Source: Shewanella benthica KT99 (GTDB taxonomy: Bacteria; Pseudomonadota; Gammaproteobacteria; Enterobacterales; Shewanellaceae). From it: a stretch of 64,000 bases of DNA. The notes below the pieces were generated by a model. It had not been told where the DNA came from. It searched no databases and worked only from the letters and a program-made list of their open reading frames with translations. Each line of letters starts with the position of its first letter. The stretch's first letter is position 1. The position numbers were made by a program, and so were the translations under genes. Positions 1-12,682 of the stretch are shown piece by piece. The DNA is taken from contig NZ_ABIC01000010.1 of assembly GCF_000172075.1 (NCBI RefSeq), forward strand, positions 1-64,000, written 5' to 3'.

Positions 1-285
1 ACAGAATCTGTGTGGACACTCACAGGTGTTGAGTTATTCGAAATTACCTCTCACGAGGTAATCAAAAAATTTACTCAATGAACTACTGAGTGACCATAGC
101 GACTTTGGTGTCTACTTTCTTACTCTCACGAGCAAGCAAAGTAAATTCAAAGAAGCAAAATATGTAAGCTTCATTAACTTTCGGGTTAGTGAAAAACAGT
201 TTTTTGTTTTCACTTTTTAAAAAGTGAAGGCAAAAGTTTCATTGAGCCGATGTCATCATCGAAAGAGGATGCATCAAAAGAACTT
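1..285 (+). promoter_or_regulatory. Leader region of the rRNA operon
   Basis: This stretch precedes the 16S gene and has no plausible gene. It holds two perfect hairpins: an 8-bp stem at 43-62 with loop TCAC, and a 20-nt perfect inverted repeat at 209-228 (TTCACTTTTTAAAAAGTGAA). A related palindrome, CACTTTCTAGAAAGTG, follows the 5S gene near 5634. They may be processing structures of the precursor. I could not identify the P1/P2 promoters with confidence. Confidence 0.5.
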
Positions 286-1840
<1,555 letters not shown>

Positions 1841-2365
1841 CCTATACGACTAACTCAATACTTGGTTTGGTAAGAAATTGCATCCGTGCATTTCTTACAC
1901 ACAGCACATCCGTGTGCTTGAGTGTTCACACAGATAACTTGTTCTTGTTAGAGCGAGAAACGCACCTTTACGGTGTTGTTTGTTCTTTAAAAATTTGGAA
2001 AGCTGATAGTGTTAATGTGAAAGGGATAGCGACTTACTTGTAAGTTGTTATTAATAGCATTAGCGCGAAAAATAAATAATTGAGTTCTCAAACACTTAAA
2101 TCAAGTGCTGGAGCATAGACCTTTAGTTAGGAAAGTGCTTCAAGAGTATTCTTTTGGCGAAAGTAAACACCATTAGTTGCGATACGATTCGTTTTCTACT
2201 ATTTGTAGAGAATATTGAGTCTGTTAGCGCAGTCGATGTGTTGTTATGCAAGGCGCGAAAGCGAACGAGGAGGGCGTGTAGTTTACTACATAACCGACAA
2301 GTGAGTTTGAGTAACGCTGCATAACAGTACAGTGGCAAGCGAATAAAGACCTATGTGGGTTGTAT
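1841..2365 (+). other. 16S-23S internal transcribed spacer without tRNA
   Basis: The spacer is about 525 nt and encodes no tRNA on inspection. A boxA-like antitermination element (TGTTCTTTAA) lies at 1981-1990. From about 2235 to 2325 it carries an imperfect palindromic extragenic element: TGTTATGCAAGGCG at its left is mirrored by AACGCTGCATAACA at its right. Confidence 0.8.
1981..1990 (+). promoter_or_regulatory. boxA-like antitermination element
   Basis: TGTTCTTTAA, in the spacer ahead of 23S, matches the rrn boxA consensus TGCTCTTTAA bound by NusB/S10 at nine of ten positions. Confidence 0.6.
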
Positions 2366-5296
<2,931 letters not shown>

Positions 5297-5502
5297 ACAA
5301 CCCAGATGGGTTTACTCTTGTTAAAAGAGAAGTATGTGGTTAATGAGTGATTACTTTACAAGCACAAAAGAATACCGACTTGATTTAAGTTGAACCAATT
5401 ATTACTTTTATTTAAAGCTATTTAAAAGACTTTTTAAATAGCCAGCTTTCTAAATTCTTTTACCTTTAGCTTTTTGAAAAGCTGAAAGTAATCGCAAAAT
5501 TA

Positions 5503-5620
5503 GTCTGGAAACCATAGCATTGTGGCCCCACCTGAATCCATCTCGAACTCAGAAGTGAAACGCAATTGCGCCGATGGTAGTGTGGGGTCTCCCCATGTGA
5601 GAGTAGGTCATTTCCAGGCG
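5503..5620 (+). rRNA. rrf: 5S ribosomal RNA
   Basis: The core CTCAGAAGTGAAACGC and TAGTGTGGGGTCTCCCCATG are intact. The ends GTCTGGAAACC and TTTCCAGGC pair as the terminal helix. It lies about 206 nt after 23S in the same operon. Confidence 0.95.
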
Positions 5621-5724
5621 CCTATTTAGTTTCCACTTTCTAGAAAGTGAAGACAAAGTTTACTGATAGTGACATATCAGCGACTTAAAAAGAATTTAGC
5701 AATATGCGTAAGCACTTTGCTAAA

Positions 5725-5801
5725 GGAGCGGTAGTTCAGTTGGTTAGAATACCGGCCTGTCACGCCGGGGGTCGCGGGTTCGAGTCCCGTCCGCTCCGCC
5801 A
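5725..5801 (+). tRNA. tRNA-Asp (anticodon GTC)
   Basis: A 77-nt cloverleaf with acceptor stem GGAGCGG/CCGCTCC, the T-loop GGTTCGAGTCC, anticodon GTC in CCTGTCACG, and an encoded CCA end at 5799-5801. It lies about 100 nt after 5S and is probably co-transcribed with the rRNA operon. Confidence 0.97.
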
Positions 5802-5813
5802 ACATTACGATAA

Positions 5814-5839
5814 GCCCTAACAGCAATGTTAGGGCTTTT
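5814..5839 (+). terminator. Intrinsic terminator after tRNA-Asp
   Basis: GCCCTAACA pairs perfectly with TGTTAGGGC around the loop GCAA and is followed by TTTTT. It ends the rRNA-tRNA transcript. Confidence 0.88.
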
Positions 5840-5979
5840 TCGTGTCTGATTTATGGTACTTATATGTGTCGCGGCCGTCCCGTCCAACAGCATCCATGCT
5901 TAAAAGCCCAGTTCGGCATCCAAGCCTCTCGTTCATGAGCTCATCACTGCGTGATATTCACCCGCTAACACAAAGACGA

Positions 5980-6023
5980 AAGCCTCTACACTTCTCATTA
6001 ATAGAGGGTGTAGAGGCTTTTTT
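5980..6023 (+). terminator. Second terminator hairpin
   Basis: AGCCTCTACAC pairs with GTGTAGAGGCT around an AT-rich loop and is followed by a T run. A truncated copy of the same hairpin lies at 6337-6368, cut by the IS21-like element. Confidence 0.7.
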
Positions 6024-6123
6024 CGTTTTGGCGTCGCGGACTCTTATAAAAGAAATCGTCCGCCCCAGCTACGCGCTCGAAAGCTTGTGCCTGACGCCAC
6101 ACTCGCCCACAAACATTACGATA

Positions 6124-6165
6124 AGCCCTAACACTTCTTATAAACAAGGAGTGTTAGGGCTTTTT
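6124..6165 (+). terminator. Third terminator hairpin, variant of the first
   Basis: GCCCTAACAC pairs with GTGTTAGGGC and is followed by TTTTT. It has the same stem as the terminator at 5814 but a longer loop. Confidence 0.7.
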
Positions 6166-6365
6166 CGTGTCTGGAGTTTAAAGGTTTTGATGTCGCGGTC
6201 GTCCCGTCCAACAGCATCCATGCTTTAAAGCCCAGTTCGGCTAAATACATCCGTGTGCAGAAGTCAGTTCGACAGTCAATGTCTCTCGTTCATGAGCACA
6301 TCGCTGCGCGATATTCACCCGCCAACACAAAGACGAAAGCCTCTACACTTCTCATTAATAGAGGG

Positions 6366-8234
6366 TGTTATTAGGCGACAATTAACTTGGCCAGTTCGCG
6401 ACAATTAGCTTGTCCGGTTTTGGTCATCTTTAGGCATACATAATTCTTGAGAGATTTATATGCCTGGAAAACCCATAAACCAACTACAGGTTAACCTATA
6501 TATGTCTTATCGTAATAAACCTAAACAGACTCAATCATCTGCTGCGGCAAAGGCGGGGTTTTATTCCCGTTCAGCTAGACGAATTGATGCTGGCCAACAC
6601 AACACCAGCAAATTACCACGTCAATACGCGACCAGAAAAGATCCTCTTAATGGTCTTTTCGAGCAGCATGTTGTGCCGTTGCTTGAAAAAGAACCCTCAC
6701 TGCAGCCCATTACATTATTCGAAAAACTAGAGGAAATCGCACCGGGGCAATTGGAGCGCTCACAGCTACGCACTTTACAACGCCGAATTAAGACATGGCG
6801 CGTCATACACGGGCCTGAGCAAGACGTCATTTTCAGGCAGAAACATACGCCGGGGGCAATGGGCATTTCTGACTACACTTGGGCCAACGAGCTAAATATA
6901 ACCCTCGCTGGCAACACATTTAAGCACAAGCTTTATCATTACCGTTTGGTGTTCAGTGGCTGGACCTATGTCGAGGTTGTACTCGGTGGTGAAAGTTTTG
7001 AGTCACTGTCATCAGGGCTTCAAAATGCTTTTTGGCAGAGTGGTGGCGTGCCACTCACCCACCGTACAGACAGCTTAAGCGCTGCATTTAAAAACCACAC
7101 CGAAGCTGAAGTTCTGACAGAACGCTACACCAAGTTATGCACACATTACGGGGTAAAAGCCACTCGAAACAACAAAGGTGTCGCCCATGAAAATGGCGCA
7201 ATTGAGGGCCCTAATGGCCATCTAAAGCGTAAGATAGAGCAACAACTGTTATTACGCGACAGTCGTGATTTCACTGATTTAAAGCAATACCGAGACTTCA
7301 TCAATGTCATTGTTGCAAAAATTAACCGTCAATGTCATACCGGTTATCTAGAGGAGTGCGCCTACTTGTCCTCCTTACCCGCTCGTCGAATTCATGACTT
7401 TAGTGAGCAATACGTCAAAGTGACATCCAGCAGCATAGCGTCTCAAGTTATGATACCCCTATTATTAAAAGAGTTACGACTGCCAGCGATAGCAAAGGCG
7501 TGGCCCGACATTGCCCTGAAAGCGGTGAGGGAGCCGTGGGAACCCGAGCTATTTCTCGCTCAATCATGTGAAATAGAGGCGACACATCGACAGGAAGTAC
7601 GCCTAAAACGCTTACTCAAAGAAAGCCAGTTACCGATAGGGAAACAGTTGTCTCAATACGGTTTCAGTGAAGTGGTCGGCATTAGCGCAGTTCAAGTTAA
7701 ACGTAAGGCCAGTGAGTTGAGCTGGTTGAGACAAGGGCATAATATTTTATTATTCGGTGCGAGCGGCCTAGGTAAAACCCACATAGCAGCCGCGCTGGGT
7801 TATGCGCTTATTGAGCAATCTGTTCGTGTGAAATTCACGACAGGCACGGCGATGGTGCAGCACTTGCAGAAAGCCCGAGAAGGTTTAGGTCTGGAAGATG
7901 CACTTAAAAAACCCGATAAATATGAGCTACTCATTTTGGACGACATCGGTTATGTCAAAAAGAGTGATAGTGAAAGTCAGGTTCTATTTGAGCTCATTGC
8001 ACATCGTTATGAGCGCAACAGCCTAGTGATCACAACGAACCAGGTGTTTAGTGAGTGGGACAGTATATTTGGAGACAATATGATGACAGTAGCCGTGATT
8101 GATCGACTGGTGCATCACGCAGAGATTTATCAACTTGAAGGAGAGAGTTATCGAAGAAAAGAAGCCATGAAAATAAACGGCAAAAGCGGCCAACTTAATT
8201 GACGCCTATAGGCCAAGCTAGTTGACGTCTAACA
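6366..8234 (+). mobile_element. IS21-family element with internal deletion
   Basis: The element contains one long ORF combining transposase and helper ATPase. Its ends both begin TGTTA when read inward. Both also carry subterminal repeats of a GACAATTAACTTGGCC-like motif (6376-6391 and about 6396-6413 on the left, reverse complement at about 8186-8225 on the right). No target-site duplication is visible. The left flank is a terminator hairpin cut in half, and the expected other half does not follow the right end. This points to adjacent deletion or recombination after insertion. Confidence 0.8.
6460..8202 (+). CDS. Fused IstA-IstB transposition protein (IS21 family)
   Basis: Residues 1-325 match the IstA transposase: an N-terminal DNA-binding part, then a DDE integrase core with Asp in GISDYTW, Asp in HRTDSLSAA and Glu in HENGAIEG. 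Residues from about 326 match IstB, the AAA+ helper ATPase, with Walker A GASGLGKTH and Walker B LLILDDIGY. Normally these are two adjacent ORFs, with IstA about 500 residues long. Here the IstA C-terminal beta-barrel region is missing and the frame runs on at about 7430 (VKVTSSS-IASQVMIPLLL). An in-frame deletion is the simplest explanation. Whether the fusion still transposes cannot be judged; loss of the IstA C-terminal region argues against it. Confidence 0.88.
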   Translation: MPGKPINQLQVNLYMSYRNKPKQTQSSAAAKAGFYSRSARRIDAGQHNTSKLPRQYATRKDPLNGLFEQHVVPLLEKEPSLQPITLFEKLEEIAPGQLERSQLRTLQRRIKTWRVIHGPEQDVIFRQKHTPGAMGISDYTWANELNITLAGNTFKHKLYHYRLVFSGWTYVEVVLGGESFESLSSGLQNAFWQSGGVPLTHRTDSLSAAFKNHTEAEVLTERYTKLCTHYGVKATRNNKGVAHENGAIEGPNGHLKRKIEQQLLLRDSRDFTDLKQYRDFINVIVAKINRQCHTGYLEECAYLSSLPARRIHDFSEQYVKVTSSSIASQVMIPLLLKELRLPAIAKAWPDIALKAVREPWEPELFLAQSCEIEATHRQEVRLKRLLKESQLPIGKQLSQYGFSEVVGISAVQVKRKASELSWLRQGHNILLFGASGLGKTHIAAALGYALIEQSVRVKFTTGTAMVQHLQKAREGLGLEDALKKPDKYELLILDDIGYVKKSDSESQVLFELIAHRYERNSLVITTNQVFSEWDSIFGDNMMTVAVIDRLVHHAEIYQLEGESYRRKEAMKINGKSGQLN

Positions 8235-8241
8235 TTTAAGC

Positions 8242-8310
8242 GTTCCATACGCTTTAAAGACATTTCCCATATCCCTATGGGTCAGGGAAATGTCTTATTT
8301 TGTATGGAAC
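8242..8310. repeat. Nested perfect inverted repeat next to the IS end
   Basis: An outer pair GTTCCATAC/GTATGGAAC (8242-8250, 8302-8310) encloses an inner pair AGACATTTCCC/GGGAAATGTCT (8258-8268, 8285-8295). It could fold as a long hairpin or cruciform. It may be a relic end of another mobile element or a bidirectional terminator. Confidence 0.6.
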
Positions 8311-8329
8311 AAAATAGACCATGCAGTCG

Positions 8330-8531
8330 TATATCGAGAACATGTAACGTAGCATAAAGGGCTTTGCCCTTTGCTTTAAACATCAGCCGCACTGCGTGAG
8401 GCTCTCAGTGTTTCCACTTCGGTGTTGCATTGACTTAAAAGGGAATAACCATTTCCTCATCAATGCGCCTTGAATTGAAAAAACTGAGAGTCTCTGAACT
8501 GACCAGATACTTATATGGAATGGTATTATAT
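8330..8531 (+). repeat. Dispersed structured repeat, copy 1 (5' truncated)
   Basis: About 190 nt are nearly identical to 60354-60540. Two stems can be drawn: an outer CTCTCAGT (8402-8409) with ACTGAGAG (8483-8490), and an inner CATTGA (8428-8433) with TCAATG (8460-8465). The left terminal inverted repeat present in the other copy is absent here. Confidence 0.75.
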
Positions 8532-8661
8532 ACCGATTGGTTGTCGATTTATTTTTTCTACCTATGAGCTGCTTTGTTGTGAATCAAAGACGGGGAGGGG
8601 ACAAAAAGGTAAACTAGTCTAAATGAATTCGCTATATTAGAAACTGCTGTGATCATAACGG

Positions 8662-8690
8662 TTATCATGCTACTCAATAATAGGTATAAT
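8662..8690 (+). promoter_or_regulatory. Possible sigma-70 promoter for ykgJ-nsrR
   Basis: TATAAT at 8685-8690 is a perfect -10 hexamer. TTATCA at 8662-8667 with 17-bp spacing is a fair -35. It lies 20 bp ahead of the first gene of the pair. Confidence 0.4.
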
Positions 8691-8710
8691 ATATTGAAAG
8701 GAATGATCTT

Positions 8711-8962
8711 ATGAATTGTCGGCTTGGATGTGGAGCTTGCTGTATTGCCCCATCGATCACTAGCCCCATTCCTGGGATGCCTGAAGGTAAACCAGCGGGT
8801 GAGCGATGTATTCAGCTATCCAATGACAATTTATGTATGATTTTTGGGATGAAAGAACGCTCGGAATTTTGCAGCTCCTTCTCTGCAACTATTGATGTTT
8901 GTGGTAGTACTAATTCTGAAGCTATTCGTTTGATCTCTTTTTTAGAGGCTCAAACTAGCTAG
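8711..8962 (+). CDS. YkgJ-family cysteine cluster protein
   Basis: An 83-residue protein with eight cysteines (3, 7, 10, 11, 33, 42, 54, 64). The N-terminal CRLGCGACC and the later CMIFGMKERSEFCSSF are typical of the zinc/iron-chelating YkgJ (UPF0153) family, whose function is unsettled. It is short but complete for the family's small members. An AAAGGA ribosome-binding site sits 8 nt before the ATG. nsrR follows after 21 nt, so the two are probably co-transcribed. Confidence 0.8.
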   Translation: MNCRLGCGACCIAPSITSPIPGMPEGKPAGERCIQLSNDNLCMIFGMKERSEFCSSFSATIDVCGSTNSEAIRLISFLEAQTS

Positions 8963-8983
8963 ACTAACTTTGTAAGGTGCCTA

Positions 8984-9442
8984 ATGCAGTTAACTCGTTA
9001 TACAGACTATGGTATTCGTACCTTAATGTATTTGGCTATTCAGCCTGAAAGAGAGACGCTATTCCGAATTTCGGAGATCACTCAGGTCTTTGACTTGTCG
9101 CCTAATCATGTCTCTAAGATAGTGCACCACCTAGGTAAGCTTGGTTACTTAAAAACCATTCGAGGTAAGAGTGGTGGTTTTCGTTTAGGTAAATCACCGA
9201 AAGAGATCAATATAGGTCAACTGGTGAGAGTGCTAGAAAACTCTCTGACACCTATCGATTGCAGTAAACCATATTGTCGTCTGACACCTTCTTGCCAGTT
9301 ATGGGGGGTGTTAGCCGAGGCTGTTACCGCTTATTTAACGGTGTTAGACCAGTATTCTCTGGCGGATATCGTTAGCAATAATCATGAGTTGGTAAAGCTG
9401 CTTCCTGAATTGTCTATTCCTGTACTTGAACTCAGTTCCTAG
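8984..9442 (+). CDS. nsrR: Nitric-oxide-sensing Rrf2-family repressor NsrR
   Basis: A 152-residue Rrf2 regulator with an N-terminal winged helix (MQLTRYTDYGIRTLMYLA, recognition region near residues 30-65). Three cluster-ligand cysteines, C93, C98 and C104, have the spacing of E. coli NsrR (C91, C96, C102). NsrR holds an Fe-S cluster that NO destroys, relieving repression of NO-detoxifying genes. No NO-detoxification gene lies nearby. IscR is less likely because of the NsrR-type cysteine spacing and the MQLT start. Confidence 0.85.
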   Translation: MQLTRYTDYGIRTLMYLAIQPERETLFRISEITQVFDLSPNHVSKIVHHLGKLGYLKTIRGKSGGFRLGKSPKEINIGQLVRVLENSLTPIDCSKPYCRLTPSCQLWGVLAEAVTAYLTVLDQYSLADIVSNNHELVKLLPELSIPVLELSS

Positions 9443-9469
9443 ATTCAGCTCATAGAGTTAAACCTATCG

Positions 9470-10240
9470 CTACTTCAATCTGATGCTAGCGTCTTTTCCA
9501 GTCTTCTGTTGTTTTTTATTTACTGCGATCCTATAAGGTAAAAGCTCCGAGGTTTTAACCAGGCTGATACCTTCTTGCTGTAATCGCGGTAGATTCAGTT
9601 TCAAATATTCTATGGTTTCAGGATGTGGGTGAGCTATGGCAACGACTTGGCCTTGCCTATGTGCCAAGGCGATAAGGCGTTCAAACTGTTGGTTCAAACC
9701 GGCTGGTGAAACGTCATTATCCAAGAATATTTGTCGCTTTAACTGAGGTATACCTAGTTTGTCAGCTGTACTCCCTGCCTTGGTGTAACGTGTGGTCATG
9801 CTATCGACAAAATAGAGGTGATGTTGTTTTAAACTTTCCATCACCCACTGCATTGGCTCATCCAGTTGGGTCAATAAGCTTCCCATATGATTGTTGGCGC
9901 CTTTAGCGAAAGGGATATTCTCGAAAGCCTGGCTTATGGTCTGCTTAATATCTGTTTCACTCATGTCATTGGTTATGCCACCAGGGCCAAGCTTCTTGCC
10001 ATTGAGTGCCTGCATAGGTAGGTGTAGCATTACTTCGTAGCCTCTTTCGTGTGCAATATGAGCAACTGAATTGCCCAGAGGTGTGTGGGGAAGTATTGAG
10101 AGGGTAATGTTATCGGGTAATGTCAGTACGGCTTCATCGGATTGACGATATCCAATATCGTCAATGATGATCGCAACTTGAGCGGCATTTACATAACTAC
10201 CAGGAAAAATCAAAGCAAAACAAAATATTAAAAAGCGCAC
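9470..10240 (-). CDS. yibQ: Divergent polysaccharide deacetylase family protein (YibQ-like)
   Basis: 256 residues with an N-terminal signal peptide (to about residue 19). It has the family pattern: IIIDDIGY with Asp27/Asp28, MLHLPMQ, NNHMGS, and a late IAHPHPETI. These are the metal-site and barrel motifs of the divergent deacetylase family (DUF610). A periplasmic cell-wall role is inferred. It is the last gene of the gpmI-envC-ctpA-yibQ run; E. coli has gpmI-envC-yibQ in the same order. Confidence 0.88.
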   Translation of the reverse strand: MRFLIFCFALIFPGSYVNAAQVAIIIDDIGYRQSDEAVLTLPDNITLSILPHTPLGNSVAHIAHERGYEVMLHLPMQALNGKKLGPGGITNDMSETDIKQTISQAFENIPFAKGANNHMGSLLTQLDEPMQWVMESLKQHHLYFVDSMTTRYTKAGSTADKLGIPQLKRQIFLDNDVSPAGLNQQFERLIALAHRQGQVVAIAHPHPETIEYLKLNLPRLQQEGISLVKTSELLPYRIAVNKKQQKTGKDASIRLK

Positions 10241-10285
10241 TGTGTTAGGTATTTTCCATACCTTTTACACTAAGAATAAAAGGCG

Positions 10286-11506
10286 TTAAGAATGAGTTTT
10301 TATCCATGTAATTGCTGAATCCAATATCAGATCGGTTTCAATATTATTATATTCAATCTTATCATGGGCATTGGTCTCGTTGATTATAGGCACAATTTGC
10401 TTATTTGTGACAGCATCTAATTGAAGTTTTATATCTGGCTCAATCCCCTTACTATTAATGTCACGGCCATTTGGGGTGGTGTATTTGGCGATAGTAAGTT
10501 TTATTGCGTTCCCTTCCATTAATGTCGGTATTAGGCTCTGTATGGTTCCCTTACCGAAGCTGGTCTCACCTATCAGCTTAGCTCTTTTATTATCCTGTAG
10601 GGCGGCGGCAAGCACCTCTGAAGCAGATGCAGACCCCTTGTTGATTAACACCAGCATAGGGACGTCGTGAAGCATGGTCTGAGGTGAGGCATAATAGTCT
10701 GAATTTGCGTCGAAGAATCGTCCCTCGGTTGAGACTATTCTGCCTTTTTCGAGAAATATGTCGGCAATTTTTATGGCTTGATCGAGTAAGCCTCCCGGAT
10801 TATTCCGCAGATCTAAGATGAGTCCCTGTAATTTTAGTGGCTGCCACTGGGCCAATTGCTTAACCATCTCCTCGGTTGAATTGTCCTGAAAGCTGGTAAG
10901 CTTGATAAAGCCAATATTACCATCCAGCAATTCGGCTGTGACTGAGTTTACCGAGATGAGACTCGGCACTAAGGTGACTTCATAGACGGTATTCATATTA
11001 GAGTGAGTGAGTGCGAGCACAATCGATTGGTTATTCTGGCTATGGTTTTTGATTTCTTTAAGCAGATCGTCTAACTTGCTGTAATCAACGTTATTATTAT
11101 TGAGTTTAACTATTCTATCGCCTGCTTTTATGCCAGCACGCTCGGCAGGAGAACCGGCAAAGGGGGTTATTATGGTTATTTGGTTATCTTCGGTGGCTAT
11201 CTCTATGCCAAAACCAAAATATTCACCCTTATTGGCGTTTCTGATATTTGAGAATTCTTGTTTATTGAGAAAGTTGGAATAAGGGTCTAACTTAGCAAAA
11301 ATACCTTCGATTGCTGCAGCAATCAGCTCATCTTGGCTCAATTCTGTTACGTAGTAGGTTTCTACAGTGTCGATGATGTCGAGCAAGAGCGGATAGTTAA
11401 GATTGTGGTGATATTGCTCGGCGTTTTCTTGTCCTGATAGGGTAACGGATACCCCTAGTCCGACACCAACGAGAATACTACAAAGGTAGTGAATATATTT
11501 TGACAT
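10286..11506 (-). CDS. S41-family carboxyl-terminal processing peptidase (CtpA-like)
   Basis: 406 residues: an N-terminal signal or membrane segment (about 7-24), a PDZ domain (about 95-180) and an S41 protease domain. The serine-lysine dyad is recognisable as Ser294 in GSASASE and Lys319 in SFGKG, 25 residues apart as in Prc. It is much shorter than E. coli Prc and matches the CtpA/CtpB class. It is a periplasmic or envelope protease. Lying between envC and yibQ, it is likely involved in control of peptidoglycan hydrolases, which is an inference from context. Confidence 0.9.
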   Translation of the reverse strand: MSKYIHYLCSILVGVGLGVSVTLSGQENAEQYHHNLNYPLLLDIIDTVETYYVTELSQDELIAAAIEGIFAKLDPYSNFLNKQEFSNIRNANKGEYFGFGIEIATEDNQITIITPFAGSPAERAGIKAGDRIVKLNNNNVDYSKLDDLLKEIKNHSQNNQSIVLALTHSNMNTVYEVTLVPSLISVNSVTAELLDGNIGFIKLTSFQDNSTEEMVKQLAQWQPLKLQGLILDLRNNPGGLLDQAIKIADIFLEKGRIVSTEGRFFDANSDYYASPQTMLHDVPMLVLINKGSASASEVLAAALQDNKRAKLIGETSFGKGTIQSLIPTLMEGNAIKLTIAKYTTPNGRDINSKGIEPDIKLQLDAVTNKQIVPIINETNAHDKIEYNNIETDLILDSAITWIKTHS

Positions 11507-11538
11507 AGCAGCCCCTATATTTAAGGGCTAGATCTCTC

Positions 11539-12672
11539 CTAGCGTTTACAGTATCTAGCCGGATCGACCGCTTGCCCTTTATGCCTTATCTCAAAGTATA
11601 GGCTAGGCTCAGTCTGTCCACCCGACCGACCGACTAATGCGATGGGTTCTCCTTTATTTACAGAGTCTCCAGGATTTTTTAATAGGGTTTGAGCATGACC
11701 ATAAAGGCTCATATAGCCTTTACCATGATCGACAACTAGCACCATACCGAAGCCGCGTAACCAGTCTGCATAGATGACCTTCCCCGCTGCGATAGCCGCT
11801 ATTGTTTGCCCTTCCGGAGCAGAGAGTGTGACCCCTTTCCATTTTACTTGACCCGATCTAGGGCTGCCGAAGCCTGACTTTATACGCCCCTTGGTCGGCC
11901 ATTTTAGCTTTCTACTACTGGACAACCCTTCCATCTTAGGGCTACTTCTCATGGCAAGTATGGCCTGCTCGACGACATGTTTGAGACTGGCTTCTTCTAT
12001 CTGCAACTGCTCCAGCTTGGCGCCACTAGTATTGAGTGTTCTCTGTAGTTGTGTCAGGGTTTTTTGTCTCTGGCTCTGTTCCAGGTTGAGCTGTTTCGCC
12101 TGTTGTTGCTGGTTGAGAATGAGCTTATTCAGCTGAGTCTTCTGGGCTATCTGTTCAGTTTGAATGTCATTAAGTTCTTCAATGGTCTGTTTCAACTCAT
12201 TGATCGATGCCATGCGGGCATTATTCAAATATTGGTAGTAGGCGAGTAAACGTTCGATTCTGGCGGGGCTCTGCTGGTTAAGTAGCATCTTACTATAGTC
12301 GTGATTACCCGCTAAATAGGCACTGGCTAACTGATTGGCTAATGTTTGCTGCTGAGTTTTCTTCAGGGTATCTAGCCTGTTTTGGCGTGTATCTAATTGA
12401 ACGAGTTTTTTATCTGTTTTAGCAAGTGAATTTTTGGTTTCATTGACTTTTCTAGCCGCGGAGGCGATCGCTTTTTCATCTTTTTTCAGCAATGAGATTA
12501 ACTTCTCTCGCTGCTTAGTGGTGTTTTTTAGATCCGATGCTTGTTTGCTTATCTGTGATTGCAGTACTTTAAGATCGGATTGACGCTGCTGTAGGTCTGA
12601 GGCCGGCAGTGGCGTTGAAAGCATGATAAAGCCAGCAAAAATGCTGGCTTTACTGAAAAATCGAATATTCAC
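11539..12672 (-). CDS. envC: Murein hydrolase activator EnvC
   Basis: 377 residues with a signal peptide ending near PASA, a long coiled coil (about 30-240, rich in Q, K, L and E) and a C-terminal LytM domain (about 265-375). The LytM zinc site is degenerate: the first His-x3-Asp is replaced by WKGVTLS, although YGHAQ remains. That fits EnvC, which activates the amidases AmiA/AmiB at the septum through FtsEX rather than cutting murein itself. It starts 10 nt after gpmI and is co-directional, so it forms an operon with it. Confidence 0.92.
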   Translation of the reverse strand: MNIRFFSKASIFAGFIMLSTPLPASDLQQRQSDLKVLQSQISKQASDLKNTTKQREKLISLLKKDEKAIASAARKVNETKNSLAKTDKKLVQLDTRQNRLDTLKKTQQQTLANQLASAYLAGNHDYSKMLLNQQSPARIERLLAYYQYLNNARMASINELKQTIEELNDIQTEQIAQKTQLNKLILNQQQQAKQLNLEQSQRQKTLTQLQRTLNTSGAKLEQLQIEEASLKHVVEQAILAMRSSPKMEGLSSSRKLKWPTKGRIKSGFGSPRSGQVKWKGVTLSAPEGQTIAAIAAGKVIYADWLRGFGMVLVVDHGKGYMSLYGHAQTLLKNPGDSVNKGEPIALVGRSGGQTEPSLYFEIRHKGQAVDPARYCKR

Positions 12673-12682
12673 GTGTCAGTGG

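Larger units (their letters stand above)
5802..6365 (+). repeat. Duplicated post-tRNA spacer with alternating terminators
   Basis: The segment ACATTACGATAAGCCCTAAC plus terminator occurs at about 5802-5840 and again at 6113-6170. A second unit, starting near CGTCCCGTCCAACAGCATCC, occurs at about 5866-6023 and 6190-6365. The second copy stops inside its terminator hairpin, where the IS21-like element begins. The pattern suggests tandem duplication of the DNA downstream of the tRNA gene, possibly left by loss of tandem tRNA or 5S copies. No gene is credible here. Confidence 0.7.

Noticed and set aside
2123-2338. 71-codon minus-strand ORF in the 16S-23S spacer
   Set aside because: It lies inside rRNA operon spacer and is antisense to the precursor; no protein family is suggested.
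5842-6228. 128-codon ORF containing the repeated peptide SRPSRPTASML
   Set aside because: It runs through duplicated spacer DNA and two terminator hairpins, has no ribosome-binding site, and its internal peptide repeat comes only from the DNA duplication.
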